A DNA stretch of 64,000 nt from Streptacidiphilus jeojiense (GCF_000719095.1 NZ_JOEH01000017.1:62001-126000), one strand, 5' to 3'; shown: positions 47,066-55,180, counted from the first letter of the stretch. Notes: generated by a model not told the origin, from the sequence alone. Numbers and translations: made by a program.

Positions 47066-49168
47066 ATGTCCAGGGGAACGACGACGCGGCCGACCGGCCG
47101 CCGTCGCAACGAGAGAGGCCGGGGCGGCCGGGGAAGCCTGGGCGGCCGGGGAGGCCGCGTGTCGGCCGGAGGCCCGTTCGGCCTGCTGGTACTGCTGCTG
47201 GCGGTGCTGTCCGCACTGCTGCTGCCCGTGACCGGTGCCGAGGCGGCGGCGAAGGCGCCCCGTGCGGGGTCCCAGACGATCGATCCGACCATTCCGACGC
47301 CGACGGCGGCGGAGATGGGGACGGACCCCGGCACCACCGGTGGCACCAGCTGCGGAGCGGGCGGCTCGTCCTGGCTGGCGTACAGCGGCGCCACCCAGGT
47401 GAGGCTCAAGGTGTCGCTTCCGGCACTGCCGGCGGTGAACGGGCTCTGGTCCACCACAGCGCATGTCTGGGACACCGACGGCTCGTCAGCCGTCGACGTC
47501 TCGGACTCGGACCTGGCCGGCGGCGAGACGGCCTACATGTACCTCAACCTGCCGCTCGTCGACGGTCACACGTACGGCTGGTACGCCCAGATAGCCAACG
47601 CGACCGCGTCTTCGCCCGAGTCGGTCAGCTGCTACTTCACGGTGGACGCAGGCTGGCCGTCCACCCCGCTGGTCTCGAGCACCGACTTTCCGTCCCTCGC
47701 GGGTGTCGCGCCGGTCAAGAGCGCCAACCAGCTGGGCACCTTCGACATCAGCGGTTCGAAGGACCCGCTTCCGTCCGGGTGCACCTCGGCGTCTGCGCCC
47801 GACTGCAAGGCGAGCGGCCTCGCCTACTACCTCTACTCGGTGGACAGCCAGCCGGGATCAGGTTCCCCGCAGCTGACCCCGGACGACTGCGGCAACGCCT
47901 CGCTGGGCCTCTCCTTCGGCTGGGGCACCCACACCCTCTTCGTGACCCCGATCGACAAGGCGGGTTTGCGCGGCGGCACGGTCCAGTACACCTTCTACGT
48001 CTCGTCGCAGACCCTGCCTCCGGCGCCGGCCTCGACGCCGCCACCTGCCTGCACCACCTATGTGCCGGTGGCGCCGACCCGGGTGCTCGACACCCGGAGC
48101 GGTACGGGCGGCTTCAACAGGCCGCTGGGCGCCGGCGGATCGCTGGCCCTGCCGGTGGCCGGACGCGCCGGGGTGCCGTCGAGCGGCGTCGGAGCCGTCG
48201 TGCTGAATGTGACGGCGACCGGGGCGACCCTCAGCAGCTGGATGTCGGTCTACCCGGACGGACAGCCCCGGCCGACCGTGTCCAACCTGAACTTCGGCAA
48301 GGGGCGGACGGTGGCCAACCTGGTGACGGTGCCGGTGGTGGACGGGCAGGTGGACCTCTACAACGCCTACGGCTCGGTCAACGCCGTAGCCGACCTGGTC
48401 GGCTACTACACGACGGCGGCGACCGGCTCGACCTTCGTGAGCTCAGGGCCGACCCGGGTGCTGGACACCCGGACCGGAACCGGAACCCCCAAGCAGCAGC
48501 TGGCCGCGGGGAAGGCGATCCCGCTGCAGATCGCCGGGGTGAACGGGGCTCCCGAGAAGGTGACGGCGGTGGCCATGAACGTCACCGCGACCGGGTCGAC
48601 CCAGGGCGGCTACATCACCGCCTACCCGGACGGCCAGGCCCGGCCCACCACTTCGACGGTGAACTTCGCCGCGAAGCAGACCACACCGAACCTCGCGATC
48701 GTGCCGGTGGTGGACGGGAAGATCGACTTCTACAACGGCTTCGGCTCGGTCGACGTCGTCGCTGACATCACCGGCTACTTCACCGGCGACGACACCGGGG
48801 CGTACTTCTACCCCACCGTTCCGACCCGGCTGCTGGACACCCGTAATGGAACGGGCGGCTTCCACAAGCCGGTGAGCGCAACTGCGGGCATCGCGCTCCC
48901 GGTGGCCGGCCAGCCCCCGGTGCCCGCGACGGGAGTGTCGGCCGTTGTGATGAACGTGACCGTCACCGGGGCGACGCTCGGCGGCTGGCTGGCGGTCTGC
49001 CCGGACGGGCAGGGGAAGCCGACGACCTCCACGCTGAACTTCACCCCGGGGCAGACCGTCGCCAACCTGTCGATCACCCCGATGACCGACGGCAAGGTCG
49101 ACTTCTTCAACGGCTTCGGCACCGTCAACGTCATCGCCGACCTGGCCGGCTACTTCAGCACCAGCTGA
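47066..49168 (+). CDS. Secreted protein with Fn3/Ig-like part and three YPDG/DTR modules
   Basis: 700 residues. An Arg/Gly-rich cytoplasmic start (~1-35) precedes a hydrophobic signal (GLLVLLLAVLSALLLPV) with likely cleavage after GAEA. Residues ~60-325 are beta-rich Ig/Fn3-like with paired Cys. Three modules begin near residues 333, 459 and 583, each with PTRVLDTR, LNVT, YPDGQ or CPDGQ, SNLNF and DLVGYY. Same module family as the 34424 protein. A Gly-rich ribosome site precedes ATG. Surface or wall role inferred. Confidence 0.85.
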   Translation: MSRGTTTRPTGRRRNERGRGGRGSLGGRGGRVSAGGPFGLLVLLLAVLSALLLPVTGAEAAAKAPRAGSQTIDPTIPTPTAAEMGTDPGTTGGTSCGAGGSSWLAYSGATQVRLKVSLPALPAVNGLWSTTAHVWDTDGSSAVDVSDSDLAGGETAYMYLNLPLVDGHTYGWYAQIANATASSPESVSCYFTVDAGWPSTPLVSSTDFPSLAGVAPVKSANQLGTFDISGSKDPLPSGCTSASAPDCKASGLAYYLYSVDSQPGSGSPQLTPDDCGNASLGLSFGWGTHTLFVTPIDKAGLRGGTVQYTFYVSSQTLPPAPASTPPPACTTYVPVAPTRVLDTRSGTGGFNRPLGAGGSLALPVAGRAGVPSSGVGAVVLNVTATGATLSSWMSVYPDGQPRPTVSNLNFGKGRTVANLVTVPVVDGQVDLYNAYGSVNAVADLVGYYTTAATGSTFVSSGPTRVLDTRTGTGTPKQQLAAGKAIPLQIAGVNGAPEKVTAVAMNVTATGSTQGGYITAYPDGQARPTTSTVNFAAKQTTPNLAIVPVVDGKIDFYNGFGSVDVVADITGYFTGDDTGAYFYPTVPTRLLDTRNGTGGFHKPVSATAGIALPVAGQPPVPATGVSAVVMNVTVTGATLGGWLAVCPDGQGKPTTSTLNFTPGQTVANLSITPMTDGKVDFFNGFGTVNVIADLAGYFSTS

Positions 49169-49181
49169 CACCCCTGCCACC

Positions 49182-49219
49182 GGCTGCCCCGCCCCGCCAC
49201 CCGGCGGGCCGGGGCAGCC
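49182..49219 (+). terminator. Hairpin after second module protein
   Basis: Outer arms GGCTGCCCC (49182-49190) and GGGGCAGCC (49211-49219) with a nested GC stem between; 14 nt after the stop. Confidence 0.75.
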
Positions 49220-49346
49220 CGGCAGCCACTCGCCCCGGGCCCTGCCGATCGGCACGGCAATCCGGTGGCGGAACCAGCCGTAGATCCAGGTAGGCTTCAC
49301 TCGGCAGCTCGCCCTGTCCCTTCCGGGGGCAGCGGCACCGCAGCCT

Positions 49347-49419
49347 GGGCCGCTAGCTCAATTGGCAGAGCTGCGGACTTTTAATCCGTAGGTTGTGGGT
49401 TCGAGCCCCACGCGGCCCA
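49347..49419 (+). tRNA. tRNA-Lys(TTT)
   Basis: Acceptor GGGCCGC/GCGGCCC, D arm GCTC..GAGC, anticodon stem GCGGA/TCCGT with loop CTTTTAA (anticodon TTT), T arm GTGGG TTCGAGC CCCAC. CCA not encoded. It marks the left edge of the accessory-looking region. Confidence 0.96.
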
Positions 49420-49430
49420 CCCTGTGATCA

Positions 49431-49469
49431 AGCCCCCACCAGGCAACTCGCCTGCGGTGGGGGCTTTTT
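49431..49469 (+). terminator. Terminator of tRNA-Lys
   Basis: Arms AGCCCCCACC (49431-49440) and GGTGGGGGCT (49456-49465) followed by TTTTT. Confidence 0.92.
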
Positions 49470-49564
49470 CGTATCCGGCGGGAGATCACATGGAGGCCCT
49501 GCTCGCCCGCTGCTCGCTCGAACGCTAGATGATCTACGTTTTCCGGGCGGCGCGTTCCGGTCGG

Positions 49565-49822
49565 CTACTCGACCTGAGTGCGGGTCTTGCTCGCGGTGGC
49601 CTTGGCGTCAATCCGCTTGGTGGCCCCAGGTGCAGGGCTGAGCCGCGGCCCAGGCGAAGGCCGCTCCGGGAGCTCGTTCGTCTCATGGGTGAGCCAGCGC
49701 AGGAATGCGACCAGGTGCCCGTTCATGTCGGATCCGACCTCGGCGACAGCGGTCTTGGCCCGCTCGTACAGCTCGGGCTCGGGCCGGAAGGTCCTGGCCG
49801 GATTCTTGTGGACTGAAGGCAT
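49565..49822 (-). CDS. Ribbon-helix-helix-like small protein
   Basis: 85 residues. The start VHKNPARTFRPEPELYERAK followed by an amphipathic helix (VGSDMNGHLVAFLRWLTHET) and a basic, Pro/Ser/Lys-rich tail resembles Arc/CopG-type DNA-binding proteins carried on Streptomyces integrative elements and plasmids (from memory). No good ribosome site precedes the ATG. It is the first gene beyond tRNA-Lys, where an element's integration module would be expected, but no integrase accompanies it. Confidence 0.7.
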   Translation of the reverse strand: MPSVHKNPARTFRPEPELYERAKTAVAEVGSDMNGHLVAFLRWLTHETNELPERPSPGPRLSPAPGATKRIDAKATASKTRTQVE

Positions 49823-50032
49823 GGACAGATCTTCGCACGGTGGATTGCCACCGGTCCATCCCTCTGCGCACAGTGGTGGCCAGCCACCTTGGTCAGATCA
49901 AATCGGCGGTCCCGCTGGGGAGTTCGGCCAGCAGCAGTAGTCCGCCCCGGCCGGGCGGTGCGACAGCTGCCCGGCACCGGGCTACCGTCACAGGCCCCTT
50001 GATCAGTCCGCTCTGCACCGGCAGTAGCAGGG

Positions 50033-50278
50033 TCACCCGTGGTGGCCTCCGCCCCCGAAGTCTCCGCCGCCGTGGTGGATACCGGGGTCGTGGTGGGCGT
50101 GGTGGCCGCCGCTGGAGTGGTGAGCGTCGTCGGAGAAGTCCGCTCCGGTCCATGCGCCCTGGGCATCGGGGTCGCTCGACCGCCGGCGGTCGTCCACGCC
50201 ATCTGTGACCAAGCGGATCACAAGGACCGCGAACGCGATCACGACGACGACGGCGATCAGGATGTCGAACACGCTCAT
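50033..50278 (-). CDS. Small single-TM protein with His/Gly-rich tail
   Basis: 81 residues. One N-terminal membrane helix (FDILIAVVVVIAFAVLVIRLV) is followed by a soluble tail ending in a His/Gly-rich stretch (HHSSGGHHAHHDPG, then HHGGGDFGGGGHHG) with 13 His, a plausible metal-binding segment. ATG 50278 has GGGGGA 4 nt upstream; ATG 50296 is an alternative start overlapping the upstream ORF as ATGA. Function unknown. Confidence 0.7.
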   Translation of the reverse strand: MSVFDILIAVVVVIAFAVLVIRLVTDGVDDRRRSSDPDAQGAWTGADFSDDAHHSSGGHHAHHDPGIHHGGGDFGGGGHHG

Positions 50279-50292
50279 GGGGTCCCCCGGGT

Positions 50293-50586
50293 TCATGGTG
50301 CGTCTGGCGGGCTCAGCGTGGCATAGGTACTGACCTGCGGCAATGGACTTGACCCAGTCCTGAGGAACCCCGTCACGGCGGCTGTGCCCACACGTCGCGT
50401 CCGCCGTGTCGCCGGCCGACCTGCTCCGGGACTCGATAGCCGAGCATTGCGTCGAGTCGTCTCCTCAACCATGAAGACTTGACGCTCACCGACGCGATTG
50501 AGGGAGACAGCGCTGATCCGGAGCGGCCACCCGTCACGGCGAGGGAGCGGCAGGGCGGGGTCATCGATTGGGGTCACGGCAGCCAT
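50293..50586 (-). CDS. Doubtful ORF, possibly frameshifted
   Basis: 97 codons open in one frame. The first half (DDPALPLPRRDGWPLRISAV) has GC-rich third positions; in the second half a different frame (YRVPEQVGRRHGGRDVWAQ, ending near 50373) has the better codon bias. This suggests either a frameshifted small gene or non-coding sequence. It ends ATGA-overlapping ATG 50296. Together with flanks (50297-50668) nothing else was recognised here. Confidence 0.3.
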   Translation of the reverse strand: MAAVTPIDDPALPLPRRDGWPLRISAVSLNRVGERQVFMVEETTRRNARLSSPGAGRPATRRTRRVGTAAVTGFLRTGSSPLPQVSTYATLSPPDAP

Positions 50587-50668
50587 GCTGCCAGAGGACC
50601 GGGCGGCGAGGTCCTTAGCCTGCTCCTGCTCGGGCCGGGCGAAGAAGCCCTCCTGCGCCGACGCTGCA

Positions 50669-50890
50669 CTACCCGTGCGGCTCGATGCTGTTCACGTCAT
50701 CGAGCCCCCGTTGGACTGAGGCCAGCCAGTCTGTCCACCGCGCCGGGTCGGATTGCAAGTACTGCCAGAGCAGTACCAGCCCTTCATCAGGCCGCTCCTC
50801 CAGCGCGATGTACTGATCCACCATGTAGAAGGCCGCGCGGTAGGCCTGCACCAATGTCAGCGTGGCGGGAGGCCGATCTTGGCTGCTCAT
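50669..50890 (-). CDS. Small hypothetical protein
   Basis: 73 residues, acidic and aromatic: TLTLVQAYRAAFYMVDQYIAL then LVLLWQYLQSDPARWTDWL. It looks like a compact three-helix protein found as orphan genes in streptomycete accessory regions. ATG 50890 is used; ATG 50899 is equally possible. No function can be given. Confidence 0.65.
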   Translation of the reverse strand: MSSQDRPPATLTLVQAYRAAFYMVDQYIALEERPDEGLVLLWQYLQSDPARWTDWLASVQRGLDDVNSIEPHG

Positions 50891-50965
50891 GCCGGGCATC
50901 TTCACGCATCGCGGCCCTGAAGCCCGCCCGACAGGCCGCACACCACCTCGGCCAGCGATCAGCGA

Positions 50966-51328
50966 CTACGTCCGCCAGGCCTTGGCCGCCCGGTCATCCG
51001 CCCGGATCTGCACGAGCTTCGCGTTCAGGTCGCGCAGCCGCCCGGCATAGTCGACGAGTCCGGCAGCGGGGGCCTCGATGTCGTCCGGGTCCGGCTCGAT
51101 GGCGGGGTCCGCCAGCTGCAGCGAGATGTCCGCCTCGCGCTTGAACGGGTCGGTGGCGTTCGGGTGCTGGGTGATGTCGACCGACCCGATCTCGTAGGCG
51201 CGCCCTTGTAGCTCGACGTCCAGGCACACCGGCTGGGTGGCGCGGAACTGCGACTCTCCCCAGCCCTGGCGCGGATTGTGCACACCCCCGCACCACGGCG
51301 GGTACTCGGTCAGGATCTCGTTGGGCAT
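50966..51328 (-). CDS. DUF6907-like protein
   Basis: 120 residues from ATG 51328. The start NEILTEYPPWCGGVHNPRQGW with later VDITQHPNATDPF, PAIEPDPDDIEAPAAGLVDYAGRLRDL fits the small actinobacterial family I know as DUF6907, common in mobile regions. It has two Cys (Cys-Gly-Gly-x-His), a possible metal site. Function unknown; the family name is from memory. Confidence 0.65.
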   Translation of the reverse strand: MPNEILTEYPPWCGGVHNPRQGWGESQFRATQPVCLDVELQGRAYEIGSVDITQHPNATDPFKREADISLQLADPAIEPDPDDIEAPAAGLVDYAGRLRDLNAKLVQIRADDRAAKAWRT

Positions 51329-51548
51329 GTCGGGGCGCGGTCTTGCACATCTACTCCTGGAGAGGATGTCGGCCCCGGCGGGATACGCGTACCGCCGGGG
51401 CCATGGTGCCGGTACCTGCGGGGGGCCAACCACAGTTGATCCGGCACCGCCCTCGCCGTCCGCGGCCTCCCCAGCAACACGGACGGGGCGAGGAAGAGGG
51501 ACCGTCCGAGCCTGCCTGGGGAGCAGGACGCCCGGACGGCCGCGGTGC

Positions 51549-51590
51549 CCCGCCCGGCTGCGGCACTACCGCAGGGGCCAGCCGGGCGGG
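51549..51590 (-). terminator. Terminator after small Cys-rich protein operon
   Basis: Arms 51549-51560 and 51579-51590 pair perfectly over 12 bp, directly after the stop at 51598 on the minus strand. Confidence 0.7.
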
Positions 51591-51597
51591 AGTCTGG

Positions 51598-51789
51598 TCA
51601 GCCCGGCCAAGTCCGGGGCTGGTGGGTGCTCACGGCCTTGCGCTTGCCGAGGCAGCCCGGGTGTCGCACCACGACGCCGCCAGCACCGGAGTTGCCGTGG
51701 ATCTCTGCGATGACGATGCCCTTGGCCGTCCACTTCTCGCAGAGGGTGCAGGTGCCAGCAGCGGTGGCCGGCTTCGGCTGCTCGCTCAT
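51598..51789 (-). CDS. Small putative zinc-binding protein
   Basis: 63 residues. A CTLC pair near residue 14 and HPGC near residue 43 could bind one zinc ion. ATG 51789 overlaps the stop of an 11-codon ORF as ATGA, the last link of a chain of coupled reading frames. Ends just before a hairpin. Function unknown. Confidence 0.6.
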   Translation of the reverse strand: MSEQPKPATAAGTCTLCEKWTAKGIVIAEIHGNSGAGGVVVRHPGCLGKRKAVSTHQPRTWPG

Positions 51790-51821
51790 GAGCTGGCCCC
51801 ATCGGGGTGTGGATCGGTCAT
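51786..51821 (-). CDS. 11-codon coupling ORF
   Basis: An 11-residue ORF whose ATG overlaps the stop of the gene ending at 51818 (ATGA) and whose stop overlaps the ATG of the gene starting at 51789 (ATGA). The exact fit on both sides suggests it is translated to hand ribosomes on, though chance cannot be excluded. Confidence 0.45.
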   Translation of the reverse strand: MTDPHPDGASS

Positions 51822-52060
51822 GGCTTGGGTTCCTTCGGGCAGTCCGGGCAGGAGAAGAGACGGAACGTCACCACGCGTCGGTACGCACCGTGCTGGTGGA
51901 CGCTCTCGGTCGTGCCGACCGGGATCCGGTCTCCGCTGAGGGTGGTCTTGCACCAGACGCAGCGCAGGCCGCGGCACTGGTCGATGTGCAGGTCCCAGGG
52001 ATGCGGCAGCACCCTGACGGCGACCGTGTCCGGAGCGACGGGTTCCGGCGGCGCGGTCAT
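51818..52060 (-). CDS. Small zinc-ribbon-like protein
   Basis: 80 residues. Two Cys pairs, CVWC (residue ~37) and CPDC near the C-terminus (~residue 74), separated by a beta-rich stretch, give a zinc-ribbon pattern. ATG 52060 overlaps the upstream stop as ATGA. Function unknown; such proteins occur in actinophage and mobile regions. Confidence 0.65.
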   Translation of the reverse strand: MTAPPEPVAPDTVAVRVLPHPWDLHIDQCRGLRCVWCKTTLSGDRIPVGTTESVHQHGAYRRVVTFRLFSCPDCPKEPKP

Positions 52061-52296
52061 GGCCGGTCCGCCTGCGGCGGCTGGTCGGCGACGTGCTCGG
52101 GGCAGGCGACGACAGGCCATCCGTACCGGGCACCGTCCCCGTCGCCGGTGTAGACGTGGCCGGCCGGGACCAGCGGGCCGGTGGTGGTGCCGCAGAAGAA
52201 GCACGCCAGAGCATGCAGCCGGGTCAGGGTGTTGTCGTCCACGGGCAGCAGCCGAACCTCAGGCTGCGGCACCGCTAGAGCCGCGATTTCCGCCAT
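52057..52296 (-). CDS. Small Cys/His protein, head of coupled operon
   Basis: 79 residues. CFFC near residue 32 and CPEH near residue 65 give a Cys3His set. It begins AEIAALAVPQPEVRLLPVDD. The ATG is 7 nt after TACGGT, the leaderless layout; GTG 52305 is an alternative. Its stop overlaps the next ATG as ATGA. Function unknown. Confidence 0.65.
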   Translation of the reverse strand: MAEIAALAVPQPEVRLLPVDDNTLTRLHALACFFCGTTTGPLVPAGHVYTGDGDGARYGWPVVACPEHVADQPPQADRP

Positions 52297-52383
52297 GACC
52301 AGCACCGTAGAGCCGAGCGATTCGCTCTTTGGGGGCTGATTCTCGGATATTCGCCAGGCAGGTTCTCTGCTTCGCGAGGATTC

Positions 52384-53226
52384 TTACGGAGCCTCAAGAG
52401 CGGCCTGCGCCAGGGAGATCAGGCGTCGTGCCTGACGGCCGAAGACCGCGGAGTCAGAGAGCCATGACCATGCCTTGTCGTACAGCTGGATGTCGGCTGT
52501 GTCGTCCAACCACATCTCGGTGTTGAACGTCTCCACCGTGACGAGCCGCTCGTCATAGATCATGAACCCGTGGGCTGGTGAGCGTCGCATCGGTGCGCGT
52601 AGCGGGAGGATGCCCACCGAGACGTTGTCCAAGCCGATGAGGCCGCCGATGCGGTCGAGTTGCGGGATCAGCACCTCGGGAGGGCAGAGGACCACGTGCA
52701 GCGCGGCTTCCCAGATCAGGAAGTGGAAGCGTCGTTCGCGCTCGTAGAGGGCTTCCTGCCGCTTCAGGCGGGCGCGCACGGCATCCTCGGTATCCGGTAC
52801 GGACTCCCGGAACTCAGCGTTGTGGGTGAGCACATGGCGGGCGTAGTCGGCGGTCTGCATCAGACCAGGGACGATCGCGGGTTCGAAGCACCGCACGGTT
52901 TGGCTGCGGGCGAGCTCGCTACCGCCGAGCTCCTGCCGGGGGCGATGACCAGAGGCGAGCTGACGACGCCAGGTCCGGTACCGGGTTTCGAAGCCACGCA
53001 GCCGGGCGACCAGTTCGTCACCGCTGCCAGGCTCACCGACAGCCTGAGCCCAGGCGCGCAGGTCTTCCACGGTGGCGGTCTGCTTGCCGGTCTCCAGCTT
53101 CGAGACCTTCGACTGGGTCCACCCGAGCCGTTCGGCGAGCTGCCGGCCAGTGAGGCCAGCCTCGGCGCGCAGCTCAAGCAACCGCGCGCCGAGGGTGACC
53201 CTGGCCTGCTGGAAATCGGTGCTCAC
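52384..53226 (-). CDS. XRE-family regulator with DUF5753 (WhiJ-like)
   Basis: 280 residues. An HTH_XRE domain (~12-66: LGARLLELRAEAGLTGRQLAERLGWTQSKVSKLE) is followed by a DUF5753 effector domain (FEPAIVPGLMQTADYARHVL, RLKRQEALYERERRFHFLIWE). This is the WhiJ/AbaA-type regulator, expanded in Streptomyces with small partner genes and linked to development and antibiotic control. The GTG overlaps the upstream DUF6879 stop as GTGA, so partner and regulator are co-translated. Confidence 0.92.
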   Translation of the reverse strand: MSTDFQQARVTLGARLLELRAEAGLTGRQLAERLGWTQSKVSKLETGKQTATVEDLRAWAQAVGEPGSGDELVARLRGFETRYRTWRRQLASGHRPRQELGGSELARSQTVRCFEPAIVPGLMQTADYARHVLTHNAEFRESVPDTEDAVRARLKRQEALYERERRFHFLIWEAALHVVLCPPEVLIPQLDRIGGLIGLDNVSVGILPLRAPMRRSPAHGFMIYDERLVTVETFNTEMWLDDTADIQLYDKAWSWLSDSAVFGRQARRLISLAQAALEAP

Positions 53227-53750
53227 ACAGGTGAAGGTACCGTTGCCGCGAACTCCCTGGCAGGGATTGCGTAGTGCCATGCAGCGTCCCTGATCTGGCA
53301 CGCTCGCAGGACCTGATCCGGTTCTTCGCTCAGCTCGACACCCATAGTGCGGTCCTCGCCGTCGAAGTGCAGCGTGGCGAGGATCTTCGAGTCGAGCAGC
53401 CAGAAGTCTGCTTCGGGCAGCTGGAGCGCCTCGGCCTTGGCCCTGCTCAGGATCCGGATGTCCTCTGGGCGTTCGACAGCGCTGGCGAGCAGGAAGCGCT
53501 GGTTGTCGGTCATCGGGTCGTCCACCACTCGGACGCGCTCGAATCGCTTGCCCAGGGCGAGCTGCTCCTGGGTGTTGAGCAGCCAGGCGTTCCCAGGCTC
53601 GGCTGGTACGGATCCGGTGCGCAGGAACTGGAGGAACTTCTCGGAGGTGAGGTCAGCCGCATAGCTGCGCCTGACCTCCAGCCGCCAAGCAGTGTGCTCA
53701 AATTCGCGGAACAGGTGGACGATGTCGCCGAAGGGGAGGATCTGCGGCAC
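53223..53750 (-). CDS. DUF6879 family protein
   Basis: 175 residues. The pattern FGDIVHLFREFEHTAWRLEVR, FLRTGSVPAEPGNAWLL and VVDDPMTDNQRFLLASAV is the DUF6879 family that accompanies DUF5753 regulators. Soluble, no catalytic motif known. GTG start 1 nt after the upstream stop (TGACGTG). Partner of the regulator at 52384; the cluster may act as a toxin/antitoxin-like or signalling pair, which is inference. Confidence 0.85.
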   Translation of the reverse strand: MPQILPFGDIVHLFREFEHTAWRLEVRRSYAADLTSEKFLQFLRTGSVPAEPGNAWLLNTQEQLALGKRFERVRVVDDPMTDNQRFLLASAVERPEDIRILSRAKAEALQLPEADFWLLDSKILATLHFDGEDRTMGVELSEEPDQVLRACQIRDAAWHYAIPAREFAATVPSPV

Positions 53751-53751
53751 G

Positions 53752-53952
53752 TCACGCCCTCGGAGCGAAACGCGTTAGCAGCGCGCGGGGGATGACGACG
53801 AAGGTCTCCGAGTCCTTGACGTCGCGCAGCTGCTCCAGGGCTTCCGGGTCGGTGAGCCGGTCGCCCTGCACGACGAAGTCGCCGGTCTCAGTCTCGTACA
53901 GGGTGGGGCACTCGCCGTCGTTCGACGTGGTGCCGAGGAACGTGAGCTTCAT
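53752..53952 (-). CDS. Small WhiJ-cluster partner protein
   Basis: 66 residues: KLTFLGTTSNDGECPTLYET, TGDFVVQGDRLTDPEAL, TFVVIPRALLTRF. I know this short beta-rich family as a regular neighbour of DUF6879 and DUF5753 genes. ATG 53952 has AAAGG 9 nt upstream. First gene of the three-gene minus-strand unit; function unknown. Confidence 0.8.
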   Translation of the reverse strand: MKLTFLGTTSNDGECPTLYETETGDFVVQGDRLTDPEALEQLRDVKDSETFVVIPRALLTRFAPRA

Positions 53953-54129
53953 GGTGATCACCTTTCGCTCGATCCCGGATCAGCCACCGGGCTGCTGCGC
54001 ACCGTAGCGGGAATCACGGCGATGGCGAAGGCCGCACTCAGCCCTGCGTGATGTTCGACCGACTCCTGGAGCGTTACAGAACCATCACGTTCCGTACGCG
54101 GGCATGGTGACTTGCGTCACAGTTCCAGG

Positions 54130-54486
54130 ATGACCACACCAGCCATGCAGACTCCCAAGCCGCCTCGGCCGCCATTCGGCTCGCAGATCAAGCTCAAGGA
54201 CGGCAATCTCGTCATTGGCCAGCTCTGGCAGAAGTGGTCCGCCCCCGCCGTCGACTGCGTAGTGCAGACCATCGATCAGACAGGCCGGCGGGTGACGGTG
54301 ACCCGGGCCTTGACGGTGGGTCTCTTCGCTCTGGGCGCGAAGAAGCGTACAGGGATCGTGTCGGTGGTGATCTCAACCCCGAGCGGCGAGACGAAGCAGC
54401 ACAGAGTGAAGGCCGACTTCGCGGAACGCACCCTGTCATGGGCCGTAGCGTTCAACGCCTGGCGCGAGGCAGTTGCTGTCGAGTAG
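54130..54486 (+). CDS. Hypothetical protein, paralogue-like to 59149-59481
   Basis: 118 residues. A Pro-rich start, then a beta-rich domain with ALTVGLFALGAKKRTGIVSVV and a C-terminal helix ERTLSWAVAFNAWREA. The end matches the gene at 59149 (ATIRWAEAFTAWNAEA), so the two are probably distant copies. The fold resembles small PH-like domains, but I am not sure. Divergent from the WhiJ-type cluster. Confidence 0.6.
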   Translation: MTTPAMQTPKPPRPPFGSQIKLKDGNLVIGQLWQKWSAPAVDCVVQTIDQTGRRVTVTRALTVGLFALGAKKRTGIVSVVISTPSGETKQHRVKADFAERTLSWAVAFNAWREAVAVE

Positions 54487-54524
54487 CGAGCAGGTGATGC
54501 CGAAGGGCTTCACGACCCGCGGCA

Positions 54525-54926
54525 GTGACCCGCTCGCCCCTGACCTCGTTCACTGTGCGCCTGCCCGCCCCTGACCGCGACCCCGACTGCCACGGCTGGG
54601 GCTTCCAGCCCGGCACCACCGGCGACAACCGTCCCGTGTGCGCCCGCTGCCGCGGGCTCGGAGGGCAGGGGAGCCGCACGACCTGGAGTGTCCGATCTGG
54701 GGACTGCACCCGGCGCGGTAAGCCTGATGAGCCGCCGTCAGCCTCAATCCTCAGTTCCCGCCTCGGACAACTCGGCCTGCCCCTCGGGAGGCCGGGGCGG
54801 GGTGCAGAAGAGCGGTCGCAGGAACTCGATCCGTACTCGAAGCGGACCCCGCCCGGCGCCATCGAGCATGGGGCCACGATTCTGTTCCACGACGGGTCGA
54901 AAATCTTCCTCAACCACGTGAGGTAG
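54525..54926 (+). CDS. Hypothetical Cys-rich-start protein
   Basis: 133 residues. Third positions are GC-rich over the first ~50 codons and again at the end, which favours this frame over the opposite-strand ORF. DPDCHGWGFQPGTTGD followed by CARCRG is a possible zinc site. The end reads HGATILFHDGSKIFLNHVR. The GTG start has no clear ribosome site. Function unknown. Confidence 0.45.
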   Translation: MTRSPLTSFTVRLPAPDRDPDCHGWGFQPGTTGDNRPVCARCRGLGGQGSRTTWSVRSGDCTRRGKPDEPPSASILSSRLGQLGLPLGRPGRGAEERSQELDPYSKRTPPGAIEHGATILFHDGSKIFLNHVR

Positions 54927-55015
54927 GGCAGCGAAGTCGAACCCCCGGTCACCGTTCGGCAACACCCCCGTAGGCCGGGCGCAGGCCGGTGCCAAGCTGG
55001 CCCCCGTGGGTGACG

Positions 55016-55180
55016 ATGGCGCTTACGCTCGCCGCGGGGCTGCTTGGTCTCACCGTGTGGCTGTGGCTGTGGCTGTGGCTGGTGGCGCGGGCAAGGCGAC
55101 GCCGAGCCGCGCAAGCCCGGAAGCCGAGCAGGGCCTTGCTGGTCCACCGCCCCGTATCACTGCGGTCGCGGCCGGCCGCC
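55016..55180 (+). other. Possible truncated membrane peptide
   Basis: From ATG 55016 a stretch ALTLAAGLLGLTVWLWLWL with a following Arg-rich segment looks like a membrane protein start, but the frame then runs antisense over the next gene with no sensible end. Probably a remnant or a fortuitous ORF. The nominal end is where it meets that gene. Confidence 0.25.
55058..55081 (+). repeat. Four TGGCTG hexanucleotide repeats
   Basis: Four exact copies of TGGCTG, encoding a Trp-Leu run in the possible remnant ORF. Confidence 0.9.

Noticed and set aside
54744..54995. Minus-strand ORF of 83 codons
   Set aside because: The overlapping plus-strand frame 54525-54926 has clearly better third-position GC.
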